This document shows positions 25,701 through 33,970 of a stretch of 51,237 bases of DNA, piece after piece. The first letter of the stretch is position 1; each line of letters begins with the position of its first letter. The DNA comes from Phycisphaerae bacterium. Its GTDB lineage: Bacteria; Planctomycetota; Phycisphaerae; UBA1845. The position numbers and the translations under genes were made by a program. Location: positions 1 through 51,237 of the forward strand of contig JAJDEA010000054.1 in NCBI GenBank assembly GCA_029260035.1. The letters are read 5' to 3'. The notes below the pieces were generated by a model. It was not told the origin of the DNA and did not search any database. It was given only the letters and a program-made list of their open reading frames with translations.

Positions 25701-28279
25701 TGCGAATCAAACGAATCATTTTTGGTATCGTTCTATTGATGTTGCACTCAGCTTTTGGCTGTAACCGGGGCAACTCAGAGACTCAGACGAATACCGAACT
25801 ACAAGGACATAACGTCCTGTTGATCTCGGTCGATACGACGCGCGCGGATCGTATCGGGTGTTATGGCTATGAACCTGCTTCGACGCCTGCCATCGATGCC
25901 CTTGCTGCCCGCGGGACGCTCTTTGAGCAAGCCTATTCACAAGTCCCGCTCACCCTACCTTCTCATGCTTCGATTATGACAGGGCGATACCCGCGTGAAC
26001 TCGGCATTCGGGTGAACGACAAGAATCGGCTGAGCCATAGTCACCCAACATTGGCCGGGGAGTTCAAGAAACAGGGCTACCGAACAGGCGCTTTCGTGGC
26101 GACATTTGTTCTGGACTCGCAGTTTGGACTCGATCACGGGTTCGACGTCTATGACGACGACATGGGGGCGCAATCTCCGGATGAAGAAAAACTACATCAA
26201 GAGCGGCTGGCCGACGTCGTGACGGATAGCGCATTGGAATGGCTTACTGCGGAAGCTGGCGAACCGTTCTTTGCATGGGTCCATTATTATGACCCACACG
26301 ACCCTTACCAACCGCCGTCCGCTTTTCAAAACTCGTTTCCAACACCCTACGACGGTGAAATTGCATTCATGGATACGCAGATCGGTCGCCTTCTGGATTG
26401 GTTGAAATCGGCAGGAAAAGCCAAAACCACACTCGTTGTGCTTGTCGGTGATCACGGCGAATCGTTCGGCGAACATGTGGAAAGGGGGCACACCAACTTT
26501 GTATACGAAACAAACATGCACGTCCCATTGGTTTTCGCTCACCCCCTTGCGGCGGCGTACGGAAAGCGAATCAGCGCAACGGTTGAAATCGCGGGTATCA
26601 TGCCAACGATACTCGATCTGTTCGGCTGGCCAAATCCCGACGGATTGAATTCGACGTCGCTCGCAGATGCGGTGGCTGGTCGCCCAATTGAATCTATGGA
26701 GTGCTATTCCGAGAGTAATGCCGTCTATTCGGCATACCAATGGGCTGAGCAGCGATCTTTCACGACGCCAAAGTGGAAATATATTTCCACAACCAAGCCT
26801 GAACTCTACGATCGTACGAAAGATTCTGGCGAAACCAATAACGTGATTTCGGAATATCCCAAGGTATCTAAACGTATTGACAACAAACTTCGCGCTCGGT
26901 ACGAGGAGATGAAGCCCCTTGAAACAGCGTTGTCAAAACTGGATGCCGAAGCTGTCAAGAGACTGCGAGAGCTTGGATATGCCTCGGGAGGATCGGCTAG
27001 CACAAAGGATAACTTTTTAACAAGCGGTCTTCCCGACCCCAAAGATATGCACCATATCGTCGCCAAGATGAATGATGCACGCAAACATATCAGCGCGGAG
27101 GATTACGCAAGAGCCATACCACTTCTTGAGTCAGCAGCAAAGGAGAGTCCCGGGTCGTTTTTCTTTCATTACATGCTGGGGACTTCTTACGTCGCAGAGG
27201 GCAACCATACTAAAGCTCTGGACGAACTAAAGAAAGCCGCTGCGATCGATCCCGAATACGGGCCGATCTACGTCAGTATCGGTGATGCTTATATGGCACT
27301 CGATCAACTGAAGAATGCAGAGGAAAACTACGCATTAGCGCTCATGATAGACGCGACGGATGCTGAATTGTTTGTGAAACTTGGCTCACTCTTCGCAAGA
27401 AATGGCGACGAAAACAAGGCACTTCGATATTTCGATGAGGCTCTTCGTGTCGATCCCGACTTGGCTGGTGCATATTTCGAGATGGGTGTTATCAAGGCTG
27501 AGCGAGGCGACCTGACTCAAGCGATCGTGGATTACAAGAAAGCGGTCGAACTGGACGCCAGCTCGGTCGAAGCAAGATACAATCTCGGCGTAGCACTCTT
27601 GCGTTTGGGGTCCTTCAAGGAATCCGTCGTGCATCTGAAGGAAACCGTCAAACTCAAGTCGGATCATGGAATGGCCTTGAACAACCTAGGCATCGCCTAC
27701 GCACGCTTAGGTCAGACGACGGATGCCGAAGCATCCTTTCACCTTGCGATGAATGTCCAAGATAGCGCCGCCGAAGCCCATTACAACTTTGCGATTGCCA
27801 AAGTTGAGCAGGGGCAAGGAGCCGATGCGGCAACACATTTCCAGAAAGCGTTAAACCTAAACCCTACCTATGATAAAGCTGCTCTGAAGTTGGTCGGTTT
27901 GTACCTGGCCAACGGCATGGTTTCGGAATCGCTGCGCGTGTTACGCATGGTTGTCCCAGACATGCCGAAGAATGCCAGTCTGGCAAACACCCTGGCGGAT
28001 ATCCTAGCAACGTCGCGCGACGACTCAGTCAGAAACGGCATTGAAGCTCTGCGATTTGCCGAGCAAGCGAACACATTGACGGGTGGCGAGAATGCCCGCG
28101 TCCTGCAGACGCTGGCTGCTGCGCAAGCTGAAGTCGGCGATTTTGATCGGGCGGTCATCACGGCTAAGAAAGCCTTGGAACTTACGTCGCGCGCCAATCA
28201 ACCGGAACTCGCGAACCTGATTCGGTCGCAAATAGCCGGTTTCCAAGAGGAAACGCCCTACCGCAATCCTCGATACTGA
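25700..28279 (+). CDS. Sulfatase-fold lipoprotein fused to TPR repeats
   Basis: 859 residues from the ATG at 25700, chosen because it yields a lipoprotein signal (MRIKRI, hydrophobic core, SAFGC with Cys21). Residues 37-430 are an alkaline phosphatase/sulfatase superfamily domain with ISVDTTRADRIGCYGY metal ligands (Asp45, Asp50), the active-site loop PLTLPSHASIMTGRYP and the later metal motif VGDHGESFGEH. In sulfatases the loop begins with a Cys or Ser converted to formylglycine. Here the equivalent residue is Thr85, as in phosphotransferase-type members. Residues about 460-850 form many TPRs (FHYMLGTSYVAEGNHTKALD, AYFEMGVIKAERGDLTQAI). It is anchored outside the cytoplasm and may act on a phospho- or sulfo-ester; the substrate is unknown. 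Confidence 0.85.
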   Translation: MRIKRIIFGIVLLMLHSAFGCNRGNSETQTNTELQGHNVLLISVDTTRADRIGCYGYEPASTPAIDALAARGTLFEQAYSQVPLTLPSHASIMTGRYPRELGIRVNDKNRLSHSHPTLAGEFKKQGYRTGAFVATFVLDSQFGLDHGFDVYDDDMGAQSPDEEKLHQERLADVVTDSALEWLTAEAGEPFFAWVHYYDPHDPYQPPSAFQNSFPTPYDGEIAFMDTQIGRLLDWLKSAGKAKTTLVVLVGDHGESFGEHVERGHTNFVYETNMHVPLVFAHPLAAAYGKRISATVEIAGIMPTILDLFGWPNPDGLNSTSLADAVAGRPIESMECYSESNAVYSAYQWAEQRSFTTPKWKYISTTKPELYDRTKDSGETNNVISEYPKVSKRIDNKLRARYEEMKPLETALSKLDAEAVKRLRELGYASGGSASTKDNFLTSGLPDPKDMHHIVAKMNDARKHISAEDYARAIPLLESAAKESPGSFFFHYMLGTSYVAEGNHTKALDELKKAAAIDPEYGPIYVSIGDAYMALDQLKNAEENYALALMIDATDAELFVKLGSLFARNGDENKALRYFDEALRVDPDLAGAYFEMGVIKAERGDLTQAIVDYKKAVELDASSVEARYNLGVALLRLGSFKESVVHLKETVKLKSDHGMALNNLGIAYARLGQTTDAEASFHLAMNVQDSAAEAHYNFAIAKVEQGQGADAATHFQKALNLNPTYDKAALKLVGLYLANGMVSESLRVLRMVVPDMPKNASLANTLADILATSRDDSVRNGIEALRFAEQANTLTGGENARVLQTLAAAQAEVGDFDRAVITAKKALELTSRANQPELANLIRSQIAGFQEETPYRNPRY

Positions 28280-28608
28280 AAATGCTGATTGCTTGCCGTA
28301 AGCCTTATTCTTGATTCTTGAGCAGTCGCTGCAATTCGGATGCATCCGAGACATTCCCCAAACATAGCGCTATCCTGGCAGCGCAATCGGGTTTTTCGAC
28401 TTTTGTCGAGATTATTGGAGCGTTGGCCCTTCATTTGAGCATAGTAATCCGTAGAAAATGGTACATTGCCCTGAATTCTCTTGACCGCCCACTTGGACAT
28501 TGGATACTTCTATCGTATAGCGTCAATATAGGGCGCGCGGTATTCACAACCGACCATGGTTAATACCCTGATCTAGCAATAGTCCCAACAAGACGGAGAT
28601 TTTCAGCA
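28280..28608. other. Gene-free stretch with palindrome and candidate promoter
   Basis: No supported gene; one in-frame 81-codon reading lacks recognisable content. TCGGATGCATCCGA at 28336-28349 is a perfect 14-bp palindrome. TTGACC at 28481-28486 and GATACT at 28503-28508 are spaced 16 bp, about 100 bp before the propeller lipoprotein, and form a plausible promoter. Confidence 0.4.
28481..28508 (+). promoter_or_regulatory. Candidate promoter of the propeller lipoprotein gene
   Basis: TTGACC (28481-28486), a 16-bp spacer and GATACT (28503-28508) lie upstream of the ATG at 28609. A moderate match to the sigma-70 consensus, judged by eye. Confidence 0.35.
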
Positions 28609-31020
28609 ATGAAGCGGCTAACAATAATTACTCTTCTGGCATTCCTGACCACTGGATGTGACGTACTTCTTCCGTTTTTCGGAATTGATCCAAACGGAAG
28701 CGAAACGGGCGATTCGACACTCAAACAATTCGCCTCTGAAGAGGAACTGGCGGATTATCTGACCGAGCAAGTCTCCGGACGAGGCGGCAGCGTAACCACG
28801 CCCGGCGGGATGTTTCTTCGCGATGATGATGTTACTGCTGTTTCGGAAGATGCGGCGATCGGCGGCGTTGGGGCCGCGCCAACGGATTCGCCAAACACTG
28901 CGGTCGATCAAGGGAGTACGGGAGGCGAAGCGCAGGCGTCTGATGGTTCGTTTTCCACTACGACAACACAAGAGATTGGCGTCGACGAAGCGGATGTCGT
29001 CAAGACGGATGGCACCCATGTATACGTCATGAGCGAGGGAATCATTCGCATCGCGAAAATATCGCCAGCGGATGAGTTGACGCTCATTAGCGAGACGAAG
29101 CTGGAAGGATATGGCCGAGAATTGTATCTCTATGATGACAAAGTCGTCGCACTCACTGAGGCGTTCGGAGGATTTGTTTATTTCGATACGATCTTCGATG
29201 GTGACATCGCGGCTGAGCCTGGCGACGATCAAGCGACCACGGGTTCAGACGGAAGTGTTGATAGTGTGGTGAGTTCAAATGACGCGGTCGTGCCGGAAGG
29301 AGAAAGCTCCTCCGATGAATCGGTCCTAGAGCCTGTCGACGCAGACATTGTGGGTCCAGGTGGCATACCACCGTTTGAGTATACCAGACCCCGTACGATC
29401 ATTACGATCATCGATGTGAGCGACCGATCGAATCCGACGGTCATATCGCAGACCAAAGTCGATGGCACGCAGAATTCCAGCCGAATGATTGACGGCATGT
29501 TACATCTCGTGGTGGCGAATTTTCAAGATTATTACTTCGACGTGTTTCCGCTGCTCGGACGCCCGGAAATCGTAGAGGAACCGATCGAGCCGACCGCTTG
29601 GCTACCTGAATTCGAGTATACCGACGCCGAAGGTAATGTTACGAACGGGGAATTGCTTACCTGGGAGGAGCTATATCGTCCGACTGATCCCGACGGTTTC
29701 GGATTGGTGGCGGTCATGACGGTGGACGTTAATGACAGCAAATCGCGCAGTGCTGTGGGTATAGTCGCTGAGCCTGGACTAATCTACTCGTCGCGAGAAG
29801 CCCTCTACCTGACGGATACGCAGTACAATTTCTCAGGCGTAACCCGAGAGACCACTGACATATACAAGCTCGTATACAACGAAACAGGATCGATTCCGGT
29901 TGCAGCTGGGGCGGTGCCGGGGCGAATACTGAATCAGTATTCGATGGGTGAGCACGAAGGATTCTTGCGCGTCGCGACAACGATAGGCCCGACATTCTCA
30001 GCTTTTGGTGCAGGCAGCCCGGCAGTCAATAACGTATACGTCATGGAGGAAGCGCAAGAGCAGATGGTCGTCGTTGGTAGTGTCGAGAACATCGCACCCA
30101 ATGAGACCATTCAATCCGCGCGGTTTATCGCAAACAAAGGCTACGTTGTGACGTTCGAACGAGTCGATCCCCTCTTTACGCTCGATCTTTCGGTGGCTAC
30201 CAATCCTCGAATTATCGGCGAACTCAAGGTGCCTGGCTTTTCGACCTTCATCACGCCGATGGACGAAAACCATCTGCTTACGGTTGGCGAATACATTCCG
30301 GAAGACGGGTTCTTTGGGTCGAGGGGTGTGCAACTTTCCATTTTTGATGTGAGTGATTTTGAAAACCCGACGCTCGCACACCTGGCCGTACTGGGCGAAG
30401 AAACTGGTGCCTATTCAGAGGCGCTTTATAATCCCAAAGCATTCACCTATTTTGCGGAAGCAGGATTGGTCGCACTCCCTGTTTCAATCTATGAGAGGTT
30501 CGATTTCCCTGTTATCCTTGACGACGACGTGGCGGTCATAGGTGTCGAGGACGAGATGGGTGGCACTGACGCTGGTTCGACTGACTCGGCTGACGCTTCG
30601 CCACCGCCTTCAGATAGCGGCGTTTCAGTGGACAATGATGACCCGGTTATTGAAGAGCCGCCTGTTTCGCTCGATCCGTATGTACCCGGCGGATTCGAAG
30701 GGCTGGTTGTCTTCAGTGTCTCGGCTGATCAGGGATTCGAGGAACTAGGCCGAATCAGCACGCGGTTTGAAGATGCCGGCGTATTTTATTCAGTCTTCAC
30801 AAGGGGCGTTTTTGTTGATGATAACGTCTTCGCTGTAACCGATCGTGGCGTGCGAGGTACTCCGGTTGACGATATGACGTCGGATGCGTTTGAGCTTCTT
30901 TTCCCGTTGTCCTCCTCGGATGGGCCTATCTTTCTGGAGCCGATCAGCGCAGATGATGCCATAGGGCCCGGAGTCGATGAGCCAGTAGGAGATACAGCAA
31001 CCGAGCGCCCCGTACCGTAG
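28609..31020 (+). CDS. Lipoprotein with C-terminal beta-propeller domain (PF09826-type)
   Basis: 803 residues. The lipoprotein signal MKRLTIITLLAFLTTGC gives a lipidated Cys17. The motif TTQEIGVDEADVVKTDGTHV (about 123-142), followed by VYVMSEGIIRIAKI, is the hallmark of secreted proteins with a C-terminal propeller distantly related to WD40 (PF09826). Blades continue to about 790 (ILNQYSMGEHEGFLRVATT, SFEELGRIS-like turns). Two acidic Ser/Asp/Pro-rich insertions, at about 203-248 and 640-685, look like surface loops expanded by low-complexity growth. Function of the family is not established. It is anchored on the outer face of a membrane. A strong hairpin follows the gene. Confidence 0.85.
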   Translation: MKRLTIITLLAFLTTGCDVLLPFFGIDPNGSETGDSTLKQFASEEELADYLTEQVSGRGGSVTTPGGMFLRDDDVTAVSEDAAIGGVGAAPTDSPNTAVDQGSTGGEAQASDGSFSTTTTQEIGVDEADVVKTDGTHVYVMSEGIIRIAKISPADELTLISETKLEGYGRELYLYDDKVVALTEAFGGFVYFDTIFDGDIAAEPGDDQATTGSDGSVDSVVSSNDAVVPEGESSSDESVLEPVDADIVGPGGIPPFEYTRPRTIITIIDVSDRSNPTVISQTKVDGTQNSSRMIDGMLHLVVANFQDYYFDVFPLLGRPEIVEEPIEPTAWLPEFEYTDAEGNVTNGELLTWEELYRPTDPDGFGLVAVMTVDVNDSKSRSAVGIVAEPGLIYSSREALYLTDTQYNFSGVTRETTDIYKLVYNETGSIPVAAGAVPGRILNQYSMGEHEGFLRVATTIGPTFSAFGAGSPAVNNVYVMEEAQEQMVVVGSVENIAPNETIQSARFIANKGYVVTFERVDPLFTLDLSVATNPRIIGELKVPGFSTFITPMDENHLLTVGEYIPEDGFFGSRGVQLSIFDVSDFENPTLAHLAVLGEETGAYSEALYNPKAFTYFAEAGLVALPVSIYERFDFPVILDDDVAVIGVEDEMGGTDAGSTDSADASPPPSDSGVSVDNDDPVIEEPPVSLDPYVPGGFEGLVVFSVSADQGFEELGRISTRFEDAGVFYSVFTRGVFVDDNVFAVTDRGVRGTPVDDMTSDAFELLFPLSSSDGPIFLEPISADDAIGPGVDEPVGDTATERPVP

Positions 31021-31342
31021 TCAGTCGAATTTCAGATCATTTTTCCTGATTGAAATACGCCTGCCGAATCTACATGTTCCGTGTGGATTCGGCAGGCGAC
31101 CGTTTGCGCAGCGCAGTCAAGCCAAAACAACGGTTGGACATACTGTTCATAAGAAACAGCAACCTCACTCCCTCCCCCATTCTTCGTGCCCGACAATGCT
31201 CCCATTCAAGCGATCGCAATACTCTTTGTGCGGCGCAATTGCGATCTTGCCCGGTTCCATCTACACTCCCGGCCTGGGAGCAATTGTCAGAGTCAGTGGA
31301 CATCAAGTCATTCATTATCCTTAGACAAAAGGATCGTACACC
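31021..31342. other. Gene-free stretch between the propeller and Clp-N genes
   Basis: No supported gene. It holds the 13-bp hairpin listed separately and a second dyad: GATCGCAAT (31212-31220) and ATTGCGATC (31238-31246), perfect 9-bp arms with a 17-bp spacer, about 100 bp upstream of the Clp-N gene. That dyad is a possible operator. Confidence 0.4.
31058..31098 (+). terminator. Strong hairpin after the propeller gene
   Basis: CGCCTGCCGAATC (31058-31070) pairs perfectly with GATTCGGCAGGCG (31086-31098) across a 15-nt loop, starting 38 bp after the stop codon. Only a weak T-containing stretch follows, so it may terminate factor-dependently or protect the mRNA 3' end. Confidence 0.55.
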
Positions 31343-32059
31343 ATGAAGGAACGTTTTTCGGATCGAGCCAGACATGCTATGGCGCTTGCTAACCTGGAAG
31401 CGAGCAAGATGCACCACGGCTATCTCGCACCAGGCCATTTGATGCTGGGATTGGTTGGCGAAGGCACCAGCGTTGCAACGCAAACCCTGCGCGTCCTCAA
31501 TGTCGATCTCGATCGCCTTCGCGAGGGGGTCCGCGAGCGAATGGCGGGTGGTCAGAATGATGAAACAGTTGGTCGTCGCGCCCACACGAAGGAGATGAAA
31601 GAAGTCATTTCCTTGTCGATCAAGGAGGCGCGAAAATTCGGCCATCGTTACATTGGCACCGAGCACATGATTCTGGGCCTACTCGCGTTTGACGATGGCA
31701 TTCCTGCAAACGCGCTGAAGGATCAAGGTATTGACCTGCCTACACTGCGCGAAAAAGCACTGTCACTCCTGGGGGAAAGCGACGGGGTTTCGGATGATGT
31801 CTCCCATTCGCGCCACGGCGACTTCGAGTGGGTACACCAGCAGGAACTTTCCAAGGCGTTCAAGTCGCAAAAATTCTGGCACACGCTCATCCTTGCGGTT
31901 GATTCAGCCAATCGGCTTGGAGCTGGGGAGATTGAACCTCAGCACTTGCTCCTTGCACTGCTTCGGGACGAGTCCAATGGTATCGCAGCGATGCTTTCCG
32001 AGAAAGACGTGACACTCGATTGGCTGCGTGAACGCGTATCTGAAATGCGTAATCATTGA
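31343..32059 (+). CDS. Stand-alone Clp N-terminal (Clp R) domain protein
   Basis: A 238-residue protein that begins like the N-domain of ClpC/ClpA (MKERFSDRARHAMALANLEA) and has the repeat FGHRYIGTEHMILGLL (about 99-114), matching GHNYIGTEHILLGLL of ClpC. A third similar block (HWTLILA-like, then EIEPQHLLLALL) occurs near residues 193-204, so there may be a second degenerate Clp-N domain. The AAA+ modules are absent, and no frame after the stop continues the ClpC homology. Stand-alone Clp-N proteins probably bind substrates or adaptors and may modulate ClpC/P. An AAAGGA ribosome site precedes the ATG. Confidence 0.8.
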   Translation: MKERFSDRARHAMALANLEASKMHHGYLAPGHLMLGLVGEGTSVATQTLRVLNVDLDRLREGVRERMAGGQNDETVGRRAHTKEMKEVISLSIKEARKFGHRYIGTEHMILGLLAFDDGIPANALKDQGIDLPTLREKALSLLGESDGVSDDVSHSRHGDFEWVHQQELSKAFKSQKFWHTLILAVDSANRLGAGEIEPQHLLLALLRDESNGIAAMLSEKDVTLDWLRERVSEMRNH

Positions 32060-32183
32060 GTTGCCATAGCGCGCCACATGGAAAAGCGTTCGACGTCCAG
32101 AAAAGAACAAGACTAAAGATGATTATTCAAACCAATAATCAACTTTGGATTATTCGCAAGTAATCGGGCTGGGCGTTTCCCCC

Positions 32184-33725
32184 TCAGAATCCGTACTCAA
32201 GCCAGCGCTTGTCCACTTTGGATATGATCTCAGGTGACATGTCCAGTGCATCAGGGAATTCGCGGACGGTTCCTTCGCCGGGGATTTTGCGCGTGGCGTC
32301 GATGCCGATCTTCGCTCCCGTGCCATATTCAGGCGCGGCATGATCGAGAATGTCGCACGGGCCTTCGGCTATGACAGTATCACGTCGCCAGTCGACATTG
32401 GCGCCCATGTGAAACAGCACGTCTTGCTCATTGTGAACATCGACATGCTCGTCCACAACAATAATCATCTTGGTGAACATCATCTGCCCGGCTCCCCAAA
32501 TGCTATGAATGACCTTGCGCGCTTGCATGGCGTATTCCTTACGAATCTTCACAAACACGCAGTTGTGAAAGGCCCCGAACATCGGAAGTGAATAATCCAA
32601 CACATCCGGGATGAGCATCTTGAGCAAGGGCAGGAATATGCGCTCGGTCGCCTTGCCCAGATAATAATCCTCCATGGGAGGCTTGCCGACAATCGTCGCT
32701 GGGAAAACGGCCTCTCTACGATGGGTCACTGCGGTGACATGAAACGCCGGGTACCGATCGGCTAATGAGTAAAACCCGGTATGGTCACCGAAAGGCCCTT
32801 CCATTAATGTTTCTTCGAGATCGACCCACCCTTCAATGACAATTTCCGCATTGGCAGGAACTTCGAGCGGAATTGTTTGGCATGGAACGAGTTCGATCCC
32901 GCCATCGTTAAGAAAGCCTGCAAAGAGCAACTCGCTTACATCAGGAGGCAGCGGGCATGTAGCTGCGTAGGGAAGGACCGGCTCACCACCCAAGACAATC
33001 GCAAGCGGCATCTTCTTGCCAAGCTTCTTGTATTCCCGAAAATGCCGGGCGCCGTCGTGGTGCAGGTGCCAATGAATGGCTGCGAGTTTCTTGTCAAAGA
33101 TTTGCACACGGTACATGCCGACGTTTCGCTCGCCGGAGTGAGGGTCTTTGGTATAAATTCCTGCAAACGTAATGTATCGGCCCGTTCCCGAATGATCGTC
33201 CGCAGGCTTGCCGCCATACCCCGGCTCTCCGTCATGAGGCCAACATTGAATCACGGGTAACTCCAGCAGGTTGGCGTCATCGGTCTTGACAACTTGTTGG
33301 CATATTCCTCGCTTCCCCACTTTAGGACCGAAACTGGCCAGCTTCGCGAGCTGTGGCAGTTTTTTCATCTTGTCGAGAAGCGTCGATGGCATCTCAGGCT
33401 TGATGAGCTGTTGTACACGATTCGCCAACTCATCAAAGTTGTTTACACCCAGTGCGATCTGCATTCGTTCGTAGCTGCCGAATAGATTGATCGCGACGGG
33501 AATGTCCGAGCCTACAACGTTTTCAAACAGCAATGCGTGCCCGCCTCGTCGGCCGTGAACGGGATCCGTTGTGGGTGGCGGGTTGTTCCCGGCTGCGGGT
33601 GCTTTGGACATTCGGTCGGCGATTTCGCTGATCTCGAGTATGGGATCGACTTCTGCGGCGATTCGCTTCAACTGTCCGCGCGATTCAAGATCGTTGATAA
33701 ATGACTGCATATCGGAAAATGGCAA
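32184..33725 (-). CDS. ubiD: UbiD-family (de)carboxylase
   Basis: A 513-residue cytosolic enzyme covering the whole UbiD fold. The N-terminus is MQSFINDLESRGQLKRI and DPILEISEIADRM. The prenyl-FMN-binding and catalytic region follows, with LVPCQTIPLEVPANAEIVIEG and MEGPFGDHTGFYS (Glu and Arg of the catalytic triad in this area). The C-terminal domain has ALDMSPEIISKVDKRWLEYGF. UbiD family members, with a prenylated flavin cofactor from a UbiX partner, decarboxylate the 4-hydroxybenzoate ring in quinone synthesis or act on related aromatic acids. Length and motif order fit the quinone-pathway type. No ubiX is in the window, so the pathway partner is elsewhere. Confidence 0.92.
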   Translation of the reverse strand: MPFSDMQSFINDLESRGQLKRIAAEVDPILEISEIADRMSKAPAAGNNPPPTTDPVHGRRGGHALLFENVVGSDIPVAINLFGSYERMQIALGVNNFDELANRVQQLIKPEMPSTLLDKMKKLPQLAKLASFGPKVGKRGICQQVVKTDDANLLELPVIQCWPHDGEPGYGGKPADDHSGTGRYITFAGIYTKDPHSGERNVGMYRVQIFDKKLAAIHWHLHHDGARHFREYKKLGKKMPLAIVLGGEPVLPYAATCPLPPDVSELLFAGFLNDGGIELVPCQTIPLEVPANAEIVIEGWVDLEETLMEGPFGDHTGFYSLADRYPAFHVTAVTHRREAVFPATIVGKPPMEDYYLGKATERIFLPLLKMLIPDVLDYSLPMFGAFHNCVFVKIRKEYAMQARKVIHSIWGAGQMMFTKMIIVVDEHVDVHNEQDVLFHMGANVDWRRDTVIAEGPCDILDHAAPEYGTGAKIGIDATRKIPGEGTVREFPDALDMSPEIISKVDKRWLEYGF

Positions 33726-33880
33726 GACTGTCTCTCCTTGAATGAAGGGATGTCGTTTCGGCGGAAGTTTACTCGAATCTGATCCGACAGGCGACTGATG
33801 GATTGGCGATGCGTTTAACGTTGTTTCAGTGTGACGCCCGCCTTCAATTCAGGCCTTGAACTTGATGTTGATACGCTCGT

Positions 33881-33960
33881 TATATTAGCGAACGGTAAAG
33901 TGTAGCGGCAATTCACTCTACTTTTCGTGCAATGAGTGCATAAGAACGCTTCAATAGAAT
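33881..33960 (+). repeat. Dispersed intergenic repeat, copy 1
   Basis: One of three related copies of about 80 bp (the others at 41797-41878 and 49129-49210, both minus). It shares GCAATGAGTGCAT (13 of 13) and GAACGCT with the 49.2-kb copy. It shares AACGGTAAAGTGTAGCG, one mismatch in 17, with the 41.8-kb copy. It lies between the ubiD start and the 3' end of the DUF2723 gene, opposite in orientation to both. Confidence 0.75.
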
Positions 33961-33970
33961 TGAGCCAGCT

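Noticed and set aside
28318..28563. 81-codon ORF in the gap before the propeller gene.
   Set aside because: No ribosome site, no family match, and it overlaps a likely promoter.
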